From the NCBI GenBank assembly GCA_947581635.1, contig CANPVE010000010.1:1-64000 (forward strand): 64,000 bases of DNA. The letters run 5' to 3'. The notes below the pieces were generated by a model, which had not been told where the DNA came from, made no database searches, and saw only the letters and a program-made list of their open reading frames with translations. A program made the translations under genes and the position numbers. Source of the stretch: an uncultured Clostridia bacterium. Its GTDB lineage: Bacteria; Bacillota; Clostridia; Oscillospirales; Acutalibacteraceae. Below are positions 17,726 to 26,550 of this stretch, in pieces; position 1 is the first letter of the stretch, and each line of letters starts with the position of its first letter.

Positions 17726-17995
17726 ATTCGCCTTAATTTTTCTTTAATCTTACTGCATTTTGCCCGCTTCGCCTGCGGCTTCGCTTGTGAGGCTCTGCCT
17801 CACCCTCCAATTCTGCGTTTGCTTTTTTCTGTGTTCGCCTTAATTCTTCTTTAATCTTAGCGCGTTTTGCCCGCTTCGCCTGCGGCTTCGCTTGTGAGGC
17901 TCTGCCTCACCCTCTGCCATGGGCGCTGCCCCTGGACCCCGCCAGGAGGAATTATCCCCCTGGACTCCCATATAGCTCCGCTCGCTTGACTTGAG
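17726..17995 (-). repeat. Four-hairpin dispersed repeat, copy D, with duplicated distal half
   Basis: Hairpin 1 reads CCAGGGGGA, loop TAAT, TCCTCCTGG (17942-17950 and 17955-17963). The distal half occurs twice, with TTCGCCT at 17727 and 17834, a 107-bp period. It lies downstream of the M23 gene in the same orientation. The flank at 17675-17720 (AATCGAAAAATAGGGAAAGG) is shared with copy H and in part with copies A and K, so the full unit may reach about 270 bp. Confidence 0.88.
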
Positions 17996-18006
17996 TTTTT
18001 TAAAAA

Positions 18007-18055
18007 AATTCCCGCAGCACGGCCTTATTTGCAAAAAGACCGAATTGCGGGAATT
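18007..18055 (-). terminator. Terminator of the M23 peptidase gene
   Basis: AATTCCCGCA (18007-18016) pairs with TGCGGGAATT (18046-18055), with an inner CGG/CCG extension. On the minus strand it runs into a string of Ts. It lies 11 bases from the stop codon. Confidence 0.85.
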
Positions 18056-18066
18056 TGGCTGATTTT

Positions 18067-18873
18067 TTACTTTATGCCCAGTCTCTCTGTTGGATTCAGG
18101 TACTTGCCCTCGCTCATCACCTCAATATGCAAGTGAACTCCGTCGCCGCTTTCACAGGGGATTTGATCCACCGTGCCGATTGTAGCGCCCGCCGAAACAT
18201 TCTCGCCCTCATGCACGGCGGTGTCTTTGTTAAGCCCTCGGTAATACACCATGAGACCGTCGTTCTGATTTATCACAACGGTTGTGCCGTAGAGCGGATC
18301 ATCGCTGATCCCCGCGACAGTGCCTTCGGCGGCGGATTTCACGGTCTCGCCCTTGTTTGCCGAGATGTCGACACCGTTGTGTACACGCCAATCACCCATT
18401 GTGCGCGAATACACAAGCCCGTTCATGCTATAATCTTTGGTAATCGCACCGCCCGTGGGACGCACGTAGGTCAGATTCTTGCCCAATACCTGAATGGCGA
18501 GCGTTTGTTCGCTGTCCTCAAAGTCCTCGAACTCATCGGTCTGCGCGTCCGTATCCTTCTTGGGATTAGATGTAACCGAACTGTCGGTGTTCGCCGCCGG
18601 CTTTACCGTTTTGTCAGAATTATTTTCCTTGGGCTCAGGGGTGGGATTATCCTCCGGCGCGTTTGTCTCCACGTCCGCCGACTGCTGAGAAGATACGTTC
18701 TGCGCCGGTGGATCGGCCGGCATAGCCGCTTTATCCTTCTGCGCGCGCACAGCCGCCGCGCTTACGGTTATCACTGCCGCCGCTATGCACAGCATGATCG
18801 AGGCGTAATTGCCGCGCAGCTTTCGGGAACCCCGCGGACTTCTTTTTCTCGATTTGATATTGATTTTGCTCAT
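18067..18873 (-). CDS. M23 (LytM) peptidase, SpoIIQ-like
   Basis: The protein of 268 residues has a basic cytoplasmic start, one membrane helix (about 24-44), a long acidic/Pro/Ser-rich spacer (about 45-130), and a C-terminal M23 domain. The zinc motif HxxxD is intact in HNGVD (His165, Asp169) and the second motif HxH is intact in HLHIEV. Architecture and size match the clostridial SpoIIQ/LytM group, which joins the forespore-mother cell channel with SpoIIIAH; unlike B. subtilis SpoIIQ the catalytic residues are kept. No sporulation neighbour confirms this, so a general wall endopeptidase is possible. Confidence 0.8.
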   Translation of the reverse strand: MSKINIKSRKRSPRGSRKLRGNYASIMLCIAAAVITVSAAAVRAQKDKAAMPADPPAQNVSSQQSADVETNAPEDNPTPEPKENNSDKTVKPAANTDSSVTSNPKKDTDAQTDEFEDFEDSEQTLAIQVLGKNLTYVRPTGGAITKDYSMNGLVYSRTMGDWRVHNGVDISANKGETVKSAAEGTVAGISDDPLYGTTVVINQNDGLMVYYRGLNKDTAVHEGENVSAGATIGTVDQIPCESGDGVHLHIEVMSEGKYLNPTERLGIK

Positions 18874-19058
18874 AATTTCATTTCAACCTTTCGTTTCGTC
18901 TCGTTTTCTTCTTACACTGATCTTCAATTGAGAAGACTGGCATCAGCTTCATTACTATTGTTTGCGCTTTTGGTGAATATATTCAAAAAATTCAAAAGGT
19001 GTAAAATAAAAAATCCCGTTTCCCGACCCCAAGTTAAAATATAATTAATGCAAAGCTG

Positions 19059-19087
19059 TTGAAAATGTTTAAATCTTTTGCTAAAAT
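19059..19087 (+). promoter_or_regulatory. Promoter of the MNT/HEPN pair
   Basis: TTGAAA (19059-19064) and TAAAAT (19082-19087) are spaced by 17 bp. The first gene starts about 33 bases after the expected transcript start. Confidence 0.68.
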
Positions 19088-19126
19088 ATAGGTAAATGAG
19101 GGCGTCTTGCGGAGGAAGTGATTTTT

Positions 19127-19438
19127 TTGAAATACGATGAGCGCATTATGAACGTTTGCGGCGAGATAGCAGAGCTGGTTCACCCTGTGCGAATAATAAT
19201 ATTCCATTCCAAATACGCTCTGGCCGGTGAGCTGGAGAGCTTCAAGCTCTGCGTCATAGTCGCTGAGAACGACTGCTCCAAAATCGAGCAGAAAATCTAT
19301 CTGAATGTAGAATGTGATGTGCCGTTCGATGTACTGGTGTATAACCGCGAACACTGGAATTCACTTATGAACGACACATACAGTTTCGCTTATCGCGGCA
19401 TAATGAACGGCGGTGTGGTTCTCTATGAGTCGGAATAG
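19127..19438 (+). CDS. Divergent MNT-like (nucleotidyltransferase-fold) protein
   Basis: The protein has 103 residues from TTG 19127, behind GGAGGAAG at 19111-19118; an upstream GTG overlaps that site. Its size and place, directly before a HEPN gene, fit the minimal nucleotidyltransferase (MNT) partner of HEPN/MNT pairs. The segment IIIFHSKYALAGELESFKLC aligns with the MNT active-site loop, but the Gly-Ser is His-Ser and the SDxD metal ligands are missing. It is therefore probably not an active adenylyltransferase. It overlaps the next gene by 14 bases, which suggests translational coupling. Confidence 0.6.
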   Translation: MKYDERIMNVCGEIAELVHPVRIIIFHSKYALAGELESFKLCVIVAENDCSKIEQKIYLNVECDVPFDVLVYNREHWNSLMNDTYSFAYRGIMNGGVVLYESE

Positions 19439-19862
19439 ACACGGCAAACGTGACAGCAAGCATTATTTTGAATGGATGGAATACGCGAGCGAAGATTTGG
19501 CCGCCGCTGCGTTGCTGGCGGAGGACGCCACCTGCGTCAATGCCGCCTGCTTCCATTGTCAGCAGACAATCGAGAAATCGCTTAAAGCATACCTTCTGTT
19601 CGTCAGCGGGCAGAATGTGGACGGACACAACCTCTCGTGGCTGGTGCGTCAGGCGTGTAAATTTAACTCGGAATTCGGCGTATTTATAGCGCGAACCGCT
19701 GCATTGAACCGGTATTATATAGAGTGCAGATATCCTTCGGACAGATGGGAAACGCCCGACGCGCAGACACTCACTGAAACTCTCGACGTTACGCGCGACC
19801 TCTATGAGTATGTTTGCTCAATAATTTACAACGAGGACTACGACGAAGATTATGACGAATGA
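19425..19862 (+). CDS. HEPN-domain protein
   Basis: The protein of about 145 residues has a four-helix HEPN domain: YASEDLAAAALLAE in helix 1, then CFHCQQTIEKSLKAYLLF, the typical second helix of PF05168-type HEPN proteins. Further along, YIECRYPSDRW matches the RYP-type region where HEPN toxins carry the RX4-6H ribonuclease motif, but no His stands at the expected spacing. The C-terminus is an acidic Glu-Asp-Tyr tail. ATG 19425 is used because it couples to the end of the previous gene. It may be part of a toxin-antitoxin-like pair, but activity is unproven. Confidence 0.75.
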   Translation: MSRNRHGKRDSKHYFEWMEYASEDLAAAALLAEDATCVNAACFHCQQTIEKSLKAYLLFVSGQNVDGHNLSWLVRQACKFNSEFGVFIARTAALNRYYIECRYPSDRWETPDAQTLTETLDVTRDLYEYVCSIIYNEDYDEDYDE

Positions 19863-19983
19863 AGCCGAATTCGTTATGGATACGCCTATGGCTTTGGAAA
19901 AAATTTCTTATTAGAATTTTATTAAACTCCACCGTCGTTTGCGGGGTATGTGACTATATTGAAGAAAGGGGAATCGAACCGCA

Positions 19984-21885
19984 ATGAACAGAATGGACAG
20001 ACCGGACAATGACGAGAGCCGCGAGCTTTCACAAAATATGCGGGATATAAGCAATTCCATGCCGCGTATGTATGTTGAGCGCGGCATAAACCGGCATACG
20101 GACAACAACCGCAGAAATATCCGGCAGGAACGCATTAACGCGCAAAACGGCGAATTGAACAACCCGCTTAGCGAGTACCGCCGCGCACGTCTTCAGGAAG
20201 AAGCGGCACAGGCACAAAATGGATCCGAGCCAAGCGAAACTTCGGAGCAGCATGACGAGACTACGGCAAAGAGCCTTGAAGAATACGGCAGTAAGTACGA
20301 CCGACCTGACCGCATCTCAAGCCGAAATATCTCTCCCCGAAGGTTCAACAGGCGCGCACGTCCGCGCCGTGAGCTTGAAGAAGGCGAACAGCCGCCGCTG
20401 TTTGACACGCTGTCGGAGGCCATGCAAAAAAGGTACAGTGAGCGCAGGGACTTCAACGAGCGTTACGACAACAGCCGCGCCGGCGCCTCCACCATAAGGC
20501 GCGAGACTGACAAGGGCGGCTCGGTGGTGCGCAATGTTGAATACTTCGTGCCGAAGCTGACGGGGGAAAATTCAACTCAAATAAATCGCAGCGTTCACCC
20601 GCGCGGTTCCAAAAACCGTCGGCCCATGCGCAATTGGCAAAAGGCGTCCATCACCACGGTGACCCTCTTTATGGTATTCGTTATGCTGATGGGTTTGGCT
20701 GTAAGCACTATGCTGAACCGCATGAACTTTGTAAATTCCGCTCAAACCAACGGCTCTCTTACCGTACAGAACATGGCGGCTGATGAGGCGGCCGCGGCAG
20801 AGGCGGAAGGAATCGACGATTCCGACATTGAGCTGCCCGACGCTGTGATGTTTGACGCGGATATTGAAAATGTTCTGCTGATAGGCAGCGACCGTCGAAC
20901 TATGGACGTCAACGGTCTGAGTGACGCCATGATGCTTTTCACACTCGACCGCAAGCACAAAAAGATAAAAATGACGTCTTTTCTCCGCGACCTCTATATC
21001 AAAATTCCCGGCAAATACGGCACGAAGCTCAACTCGGCGTATTCCGTGGGGGGCGTGGACCTGCTCAAGCAGACTATTGAGGCGAATCTCGGCATTTCAG
21101 TGGATAAGTATGTCATAATCGACTTTAACGCGTTTAAGACGGTGGTAAATAAGATAGGCAAGCTTAACGGCAAGGGCGGCATTAAGATAACCGTTACCAA
21201 CGCCGAGGCAAATTATATGTGTCATAATGAGAAGTACGGCAACTTTCCCCGATTTGAGAAGGGCAAAGGAACCTATTATATGAACGGAGCGGAAGCCCTC
21301 AACTACGCCCGTATAAGAAAGATAGATTCGGACTTCGGGCGTACCAAGCGCCAGCGCAAGGTGCTTTCTGAAATTATAAACGAGCTTAAAGGGCTGGGTT
21401 ATATAGATCTGATAAACATAGGTTATTCCTGCCTTGAATATGTCACCACCGACTTTACAAAAGGCGAACTGGTGGGACTCGCCACCGAGGCGGCCAGCAT
21501 AATGAATTACGACAACAAGCAGATATCCATTCCTATAAAGGGCAGCTACACTATCCAGCATATGAGCAACGGCAATGAGGTTCTCGCCGCAAATCTGAGC
21601 GTAAACGCTCAGAAACTCGCGGCCTTCATTTATGACGACGATATGACCTATGAAGGCAACGAGAAGGAAATCAAAGGAATATACCTTCCTGACCTCAAGG
21701 GCATCGCAAATTCCAACGTCACCACAAAGCACACTACCACTACCACGGCGAATTCTTCATCAACCACGGCGGCAGACAGCTCAAAGACCACCACCAAGGC
21801 GACGTCAACCAAGGGAACGTCCTCCAAGGGAACTACGTCCACTGCGGCGGCATCGTCAACAACGGCAACAACGTCTAAAAAATAA
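19984..21885 (+). CDS. LytR-CpsA-Psr (LCP) family protein
   Basis: LCP proteins transfer wall teichoic acid or polysaccharide chains from undecaprenyl carriers to peptidoglycan. The protein is long, 633 residues. Residues 1-219 are an unusual Arg/Glu/Asn-rich disordered cytoplasmic segment, a single membrane helix lies at about 222-244, and the extracellular LCP domain covers about 296-510, with IGSDRR, SFLRDLYIKIPG, the Tyr-Ala-Arg-Ile-Arg stretch and FGRTKRQRKV. The C-terminus (about 580-633) is Thr/Ser/Lys-rich. AAAGGGGA precedes ATG 19984. The stop codon falls at the boundary of repeat copy E. Confidence 0.92.
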   Translation: MNRMDRPDNDESRELSQNMRDISNSMPRMYVERGINRHTDNNRRNIRQERINAQNGELNNPLSEYRRARLQEEAAQAQNGSEPSETSEQHDETTAKSLEEYGSKYDRPDRISSRNISPRRFNRRARPRRELEEGEQPPLFDTLSEAMQKRYSERRDFNERYDNSRAGASTIRRETDKGGSVVRNVEYFVPKLTGENSTQINRSVHPRGSKNRRPMRNWQKASITTVTLFMVFVMLMGLAVSTMLNRMNFVNSAQTNGSLTVQNMAADEAAAAEAEGIDDSDIELPDAVMFDADIENVLLIGSDRRTMDVNGLSDAMMLFTLDRKHKKIKMTSFLRDLYIKIPGKYGTKLNSAYSVGGVDLLKQTIEANLGISVDKYVIIDFNAFKTVVNKIGKLNGKGGIKITVTNAEANYMCHNEKYGNFPRFEKGKGTYYMNGAEALNYARIRKIDSDFGRTKRQRKVLSEIINELKGLGYIDLINIGYSCLEYVTTDFTKGELVGLATEAASIMNYDNKQISIPIKGSYTIQHMSNGNEVLAANLSVNAQKLAAFIYDDDMTYEGNEKEIKGIYLPDLKGIANSNVTTKHTTTTTANSSSTTAADSSKTTTKATSTKGTSSKGTTSTAAASSTTATTSKK

Positions 21886-22036
21886 TTAGCGAAGCGTGGG
21901 AATCCAAGGGGACAGGTCCTCTTGGCAGGGTCCAGGGGCAGCGCCCATGGCGGAGGGTGAGGCAGCGCCTCACAAGCGAAGCCGCAGGCGAAGCGGGCAA
22001 AACGCGCCAAGATTAAAGAAAAATTAAGGCGAACAC
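21886..22036 (+). repeat. Four-hairpin dispersed repeat, copy E
   Basis: Plus strand: hairpin 1 is CCAAGGGGA, loop CAGG, TCCTCTTGG (21904-21912 and 21917-21925), fully paired with one G:T. The 5' edge AATTAGCGAAGCGTGGGA matches the edge of copy K, not the GTCAAGCGAGCGGAGCT edge of the others, so two subtypes exist. It begins at the LCP stop codon in sense orientation. The ORF in it reads VGIQGDRSSWQGPGAAPMAE. Confidence 0.87.
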
Positions 22037-22080
22037 AAAGCAAGTAGGCTGTTTCTTAGATTGGAAACGGCGAAAAATTG

Positions 22081-22117
22081 AAAAATCAGGACGGCTGGGG
22101 CAACCGTCCTGATTTTT
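22081..22117 (+). terminator. Terminator of the LCP gene
   Basis: A perfect 14-bp stem (22081-22094 with 22104-22117) with a 9-nt loop continues into T-rich sequence. It lies after repeat copy E, so the repeat would be part of the LCP transcript. Confidence 0.9.
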
Positions 22118-22146
22118 TGCGCTTTTTATTAAAAAATACAACAAAA

Positions 22147-22191
22147 AACGCCGCAAGCCCGCGCGTTCTTGGCGCGGAAACTTTCGGCGTT
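22147..22191 (-). terminator. Terminator of the ribosomal protein operon
   Basis: AACGCCG (22147-22153) pairs with CGGCGTT (22185-22191), and an inner stem CCGCGC/GCGCGG (22159-22164, 22172-22177) stacks within it. On the minus strand it is followed by a T-run. It lies about 200 bases after the rplQ stop; nothing else was recognised in that gap. Confidence 0.8.
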
Positions 22192-22387
22192 ACAGGCATT
22201 ACGCACTGAAACATGAAACGCTTCAATGCAGTAATATGCAACCGTCTTTCGGGCGAAGCCGCCACGCCTCGGATTCTTACCTCAGCCGCGATATCTTCAC
22301 CGACGATTTATAATTTGAAAAACTGATGATTTCAAGACAGCAGGTACTTCTCCGGCATTCGGACACCAAAGAAGTGATAATCAAGCC

Positions 22388-22777
22388 TTATTTCTTCGAC
22401 TTGCCCTTTTCTTCCTTATCTGTCTTTTCTTGTTTTATCACGAGCTCGATAATGCACATCTCGGCGGCGTCGCCTCTGCGGGGACCCTTCTTGATGATGC
22501 GTGTGTAACCGCCGTTTACACCCTCATAGGCAGGGGCAATCTCATCAAAAAGCTTCTTTGCAACGCCCTCTTTGGTTACAAAAGCCATCACATTTCTCTT
22601 GTTGGCGAGGGTGTTTGTCTTAGCCATAGTGATCATTTTCTCAGCCAGAGGCTGTACTTCCTTTGCGCGTGTAACGGTTGTCTCGATCTTGCCGTTTTCA
22701 AAAAGGAAAGTTACCATTGCTCTGAGCATAGCCAGTCTGTGGTCGGAAGTTCTTCCGAGCTTTCTAGTACCGGGCAT
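22388..22777 (-). CDS. rplQ: 50S ribosomal protein L17
   Basis: L17 sits near the peptide exit tunnel of the large subunit. The protein has 129 residues, with the standard opening [14 protein letters not shown] and a short Lys-rich tail (about 115-129). ATG 22777 is used because AAAGGAG lies 8 bases before it; the upstream in-frame GTG overlaps that site. It is the last gene of the long rpsJ-rplQ unit, 59 bases after rpoA. Confidence 0.97.
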   Translation of the reverse strand: MPGTRKLGRTSDHRLAMLRAMVTFLFENGKIETTVTRAKEVQPLAEKMITMAKTNTLANKRNVMAFVTKEGVAKKLFDEIAPAYEGVNGGYTRIIKKGPRRGDAAEMCIIELVIKQEKTDKEEKGKSKK

Positions 22778-22836
22778 GGATTTCACTCCTTTACTCTGTA
22801 TATATCATAATCTGCCCGAGGGCGGGGAGCAAAGCT

Positions 22837-23805
22837 TTACTCCTCGTCTCTACGCAGCTTGTAGCCGAGCGACTCGAGTTTTTCTACGACTTCCTCAAGG
22901 CTCTTTCTGCCAAGGTTGCGGACCCTCATCATGTCTTCTTCGGTCTTACTGATGAGATCCTCAACCGTATTTATTCCCGCACGCTTGAGACAATTGAAGG
23001 AACGAACGCTGAGGTCAAGTTCTTCGATGGTCATTTGAAGAACTTTCTCGCTGCCCGTGTTGTTGGTCTCAACCATGATTTCCTGTGAAGATACGCTTTC
23101 GGAAAGATTTACAAACAGATTGAGATGCTCAGTGAGCACCTTCGCGCCCAGAGATACCGCCTCCTGCGCGTTGATAACTCCGTTTGTCCACACTTCAAGC
23201 GTAAGTTTATCGTAATTGGTCACGTTGCCTACACGGTAATCATCCACCCTGTAGTTGACCTTTATGACAGGTGTGTATATCGAATCGACTGCCAGAATAC
23301 CGATCACGTTCTGCTGCATAGCCTGCTTATTCCTCTGAGCGGAAACGTAACCCCGACCGCTATCGAGCACAATCTCCATGTGCAGCGAAGCGCCTTCGGC
23401 CAGCGTGGCTATATGCATATCGGTATTCAGAATCTCGACTTCGCTGTCGCATCTGATCGAATCGGCCGTAACCTCCAGTTCACCTTCACCCTCGGCACAG
23501 GTGGCGTCAATCTGCACGGTCTTGGGACCCTCGCCGTGAAGCTTTGCGGTCAGACCCTTCAGATTGAGTATTATCTCAGCCACGTCCTCCTTGACGCCGG
23601 GAATGGTTGAAAACTCGTGCAGCACACCGTCGATCTTTACGGAATTGACAGCAACGCCGGGAAGCGACGACAACAGCACTCGCCTGAGCGAATTGCCCAA
23701 TGTCGTGCCGTAGCCGTTTTCCAGCGGCACCACAACAAATCTGCCATAGGTGCCGTCGGGGGCCAACTCTTCTGTCTCGATTCTGGGCTTCTCAATCTCC
23801 ATCAT
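22837..23805 (-). CDS. rpoA: RNA polymerase subunit alpha
   Basis: Alpha dimerises to start RNA polymerase assembly, and its C-terminal domain contacts UP elements and activators. The protein has 322 residues. The N-terminal dimerisation domain (about 1-230) has the conserved [13 protein letters not shown], and the C-terminal domain (about 250-315) has the helix-hairpin-helix stretch [12 protein letters not shown] and [17 protein letters not shown] lies 8 bases before the first of two adjacent ATG codons. It stands in the usual place between rpsD and rplQ. Confidence 0.98.
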   Translation of the reverse strand: MMEIEKPRIETEELAPDGTYGRFVVVPLENGYGTTLGNSLRRVLLSSLPGVAVNSVKIDGVLHEFSTIPGVKEDVAEIILNLKGLTAKLHGEGPKTVQIDATCAEGEGELEVTADSIRCDSEVEILNTDMHIATLAEGASLHMEIVLDSGRGYVSAQRNKQAMQQNVIGILAVDSIYTPVIKVNYRVDDYRVGNVTNYDKLTLEVWTNGVINAQEAVSLGAKVLTEHLNLFVNLSESVSSQEIMVETNNTGSEKVLQMTIEELDLSVRSFNCLKRAGINTVEDLISKTEEDMMRVRNLGRKSLEEVVEKLESLGYKLRRDEE

Positions 23806-23880
23806 TCAAAACCCCTCCTTATCAAGCATACAATAGATGCGCTCGTCATTGCAGCATAATACCATTTCCGAAAAATCACA

Positions 23881-24474
23881 TTACTTGGAGTAGAACTCAA
23901 CGATGAGAATTTCGTCAACCGGCACATCAATATCTTCTCTTTCAGGCATGGCTACAACTGTCGCCTTGCCATTCTGCTTGTTAAGGTCAAGCCACTTGGG
24001 AACTACGCGCCCCGCCGTTGCTTCGAGCACAGCGTTGAACATCGCGGACTCCTTGGTCTTTTCCTTGATTTCGATTACGTCGCCCACCTTGACCTGGTAG
24101 GAAGGAATGTCAACTCTCTTGCCGTTGACAAGCACATGACCGTGGTTTACAACCTGTCTGGATTCCCTTCTTGTCCTTGCGAAACCGAGGCGGAAAATCA
24201 CGTTGTCAAGTCTGCTCTCAAGCATCACCATGAGGTTGGTACCGGTCATGCCGGGCTTTCTGTCCGCCTTTTCGTAGTAAGTGCGGAACTGCTTCTCGAG
24301 AACTCCGTAGATGAACTTTGCCTTCTGCTTCTCGCGCAGCTGAATACCATACTCGCTCTTCTTACGGTTGGTACGCTTTGGCTCTCTGTTGGACTTCTTG
24401 TATATACCGAGATATGCGGGATCCAAATCAAGGGATCTGCACTTCTTGAGAATAGGGTCTCTGTTTACTGCCAT
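23881..24474 (-). CDS. rpsD: 30S ribosomal protein S4
   Basis: S4 is a primary 16S rRNA binder and, in Bacillus, a translational autoregulator. The protein of 197 residues contains the S4 RNA-binding domain (about 90-150, with SRLDNVIFRLGFARTRRESR). The N-terminus has a single cysteine (KKCRSLD), so the four-cysteine zinc knuckle is absent and this is the zinc-independent form. Confidence 0.98.
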   Translation of the reverse strand: MAVNRDPILKKCRSLDLDPAYLGIYKKSNREPKRTNRKKSEYGIQLREKQKAKFIYGVLEKQFRTYYEKADRKPGMTGTNLMVMLESRLDNVIFRLGFARTRRESRQVVNHGHVLVNGKRVDIPSYQVKVGDVIEIKEKTKESAMFNAVLEATAGRVVPKWLDLNKQNGKATVVAMPEREDIDVPVDEILIVEFYSK

Positions 24475-24507
24475 TTGTAATATAACCTCCTTTTAATTAA
24501 AGTACAA

Positions 24508-24912
24508 TTAAACTCTCCTGCGCTTGGGCGGACGGCATCCGTTGTGCGGTATGGGAGTGACGTCTTTAATCATTGTTACCTGAAGGTCTGCCGCCTGCAA
24601 TGCTCTGATTGCGGCCTCGCGTCCTTGACCCGGACCCTTGACATAAACCTCAACTCTCTTAAGGCCGTGTTCCTTTGCCGCGTTTGCCGCTGTTTCCGCA
24701 GCAGACTGAGCTGCAAAGGGAGTGGACTTCTTGGAGCCGCGAAAACCGAGCTCGCCGGCGCTGGCCCAGGAAATTACGTTGCCTTGAGTGTCGGTAATCG
24801 TAACGATTGTATTGTTGAAAGTAGACTGGATATGCACTGCTCCGCTTTCGATGTTCTTACGTTCACGGCGTCTGCGTGTTGTAGCGCCCTTCTTGGCTGT
24901 TGCTTTTGCCAT
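24508..24912 (-). CDS. rpsK: 30S ribosomal protein S11
   Basis: S11 helps form the platform and mRNA exit region of the small subunit. The protein of 134 residues has a basic N-terminal arm ([19 protein letters not shown]), the conserved core with [17 protein letters not shown], and the usual [12 protein letters not shown] end. It lies 33 bases upstream of rpsD. Confidence 0.98.
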   Translation of the reverse strand: MAKATAKKGATTRRRRERKNIESGAVHIQSTFNNTIVTITDTQGNVISWASAGELGFRGSKKSTPFAAQSAAETAANAAKEHGLKRVEVYVKGPGQGREAAIRALQAADLQVTMIKDVTPIPHNGCRPPKRRRV

Positions 24913-24931
24913 AATTTGCTCTCCCTCCTAC

Positions 24932-25300
24932 TTACTTCTTCTTGTTTGCAATAGTCTTCTTGGGACCCTTGCGTGTACGAGCGTTTGTCTTGGTTCTCTG
25001 ACCTCTTACGGGCAGACCCTTGCGGTGGCGCACACCGCGATAGCACTGAATGTCGATAAGTCTCTTGATGCTGAGCGAGACATTGCGGCGAAGGTCGCCT
25101 TCCACAATCAGATTGTGATCAATATAATCACGGAGCTTCTTTTCGTCGTCCTCCGTGAGATCGCGTACTCTGGTATCGGGATTGACACCCGTTGCAGCGA
25201 GAATTTCGCTTGCCTTACTGCGGCCGATACCGTAAACATAGGTAAGACCGATTTCCACCCTTTTATCTCTGGGCAGATCCACACCGGCTATACGAGCCAT
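24932..25300 (-). CDS. rpsM: 30S ribosomal protein S13
   Basis: S13 is a head protein of the small subunit and contacts the P-site tRNA and the large subunit. The protein of 122 residues opens [20 protein letters not shown], holds the [20 protein letters not shown] motif, and ends with the basic tail [12 protein letters not shown] 19-base gap separates it from rpsK. Confidence 0.98.
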   Translation of the reverse strand: MARIAGVDLPRDKRVEIGLTYVYGIGRSKASEILAATGVNPDTRVRDLTEDDEKKLRDYIDHNLIVEGDLRRNVSLSIKRLIDIQCYRGVRHRKGLPVRGQRTKTNARTRKGPKKTIANKKK

Positions 25301-25335
25301 TCGTTAGACACCTCCAAATTATGCGCTTGCAGGGA

Positions 25336-25449
25336 TCAGCCCTGGCGCTGCTTGTGCTTGGGATTTTCGCAAATAACCATAACGCGCCCCTTGCGCTTTA
25401 TGATCTTGCACTTCTCACAAATTCTCTTTACAGAAGGTCTGACTTTCAT
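25336..25449 (-). CDS. rpmJ: 50S ribosomal protein L36
   Basis: L36 is a zinc-ribbon protein of the large subunit. It has only 37 residues, [20 protein letters not shown] and on to a KHKQRQG end. The zinc ligands Cys11, Cys14, Cys27 and His32 are all present, so this is the zinc-binding form. GGGAGG precedes ATG 25449. It stands between infA and rpsM as usual. Confidence 0.97.
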   Translation of the reverse strand: MKVRPSVKRICEKCKIIKRKGRVMVICENPKHKQRQG

Positions 25450-25486
25450 TTGTAATTGCCTCCCTTTCTATTTAAGCTCCTCGAAA

Positions 25487-25705
25487 TTACTTGGAGCGCC
25501 ATGTTATTCTTGCCTTGCTCAGATCGTAAGGAGACATCTCCATCTTTACACTGTCGCCCGGCAGTATTTTAATATAATTCATTCTCAGCTTGCCTGAGAT
25601 ATGTGCCAAAACCTCGTGGCCGTTTGGCAGCTCTACCTTAAAGGTTGCGTTGGGAAGCGCTTCCTTAACTATACCGTCAATTTCAATTACGTCTTCCTTT
25701 GCCAT
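25487..25705 (-). CDS. infA: Translation initiation factor IF-1
   Basis: IF-1 binds the 30S A site and helps IF-2 and IF-3 during initiation. The protein of 72 residues is a single S1-like OB fold ([49 protein letters not shown]). It follows map by 72 bases; the small KOW-domain gene often found between map and infA in Clostridia is not present. Confidence 0.98.
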   Translation of the reverse strand: MAKEDVIEIDGIVKEALPNATFKVELPNGHEVLAHISGKLRMNYIKILPGDSVKMEMSPYDLSKARITWRSK

Positions 25706-25777
25706 AGGAAAAACCTCCTCAAAATCATCGTTTCAGAATGGAACATAAATCGAATTTCCGTCATACCCGCTGCGCCG

Positions 25778-26536
25778 TCAAATCGGGTCGGGCATGGTAA
25801 GAATCACGGGACCGTCGGCTGTAATGGCCACGGTGTGTTCAAAGTGAGCCGAAAGCTCGCCGTCCGCCGTAACCACAGTCCAGCCGTCGCCAAGCTGCCT
25901 TACACCGGCGGTGCCGGCGTTGATCATAGGCTCTATGGCAATGACCATGCCTTCTTCAAGGCGGTAGCCCCTGTGAGGAGTTCCGTAATTGGGTACGCTG
26001 GGATCTTCGTGAATACTTGCGCCTACTCCGTGGCCGGTGTATTCCCTCACCACCGAGTAACCGCGAGCCTCGACATACTTCTGAATGGCGTAACCTATGT
26101 CACCGATGCGGTTGCCCCTGACCGCCTGCTTGATGCCTAAGTAAAGACTCTCGCGGGTAGTATCCAGAAGGCGCTGAGCCTGAGGAGTTATATCCCCGCA
26201 GGCAAAGGTATACGCCGAATCGCCGTGGTATCCGTTGATGCACGCGCCGACATCGACGCTTACTATGTCGCCGCTTTTGATTACCACGTCCTTGCTGGGT
26301 ATGCCGTGGATGACCTGATTGTTGATTGAGATGCACGCGCTTCCTTTGAATCCGTATAATCCGAGGAAGGAAGGTTTGGCTCCCTGTCCCTCGATGTAAC
26401 GGCGAACAACGGTATCAAGCTCTCCGGTAGTCATGCCCGGCTCGATTGCCCTGCCTGCTTCCCTGAGAGCGTTGCCCGTTATTCTTCCTGCCTCTCGCAT
26501 GAGCATTATTTCTCTGCTCGTCTTTTGAATTATCAT
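25778..26536 (-). CDS. map: Methionine aminopeptidase, type I
   Basis: This enzyme removes the initiator Met from nascent proteins. The protein of 252 residues has the pita-bread fold with metal ligands in VSVDVGA (Asp), GYHGDSAYTF (Asp), the His of GHGVGASIHEDP, IAIEPMI (Glu) and the final Glu in FEHTVAI. There is no N-terminal zinc-finger extension, so it is the short bacterial class. It lies 14 bases after adk. Confidence 0.97.
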   Translation of the reverse strand: MIIQKTSREIMLMREAGRITGNALREAGRAIEPGMTTGELDTVVRRYIEGQGAKPSFLGLYGFKGSACISINNQVIHGIPSKDVVIKSGDIVSVDVGACINGYHGDSAYTFACGDITPQAQRLLDTTRESLYLGIKQAVRGNRIGDIGYAIQKYVEARGYSVVREYTGHGVGASIHEDPSVPNYGTPHRGYRLEEGMVIAIEPMINAGTAGVRQLGDGWTVVTADGELSAHFEHTVAITADGPVILTMPDPI

Positions 26537-26550
26537 AATCTGTGCGATAA

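Noticed and set aside
18055..19044. 329-codon plus-strand frame
   Set aside because: It is the reverse complement of the M23 peptidase gene, which has a clear domain and terminator.
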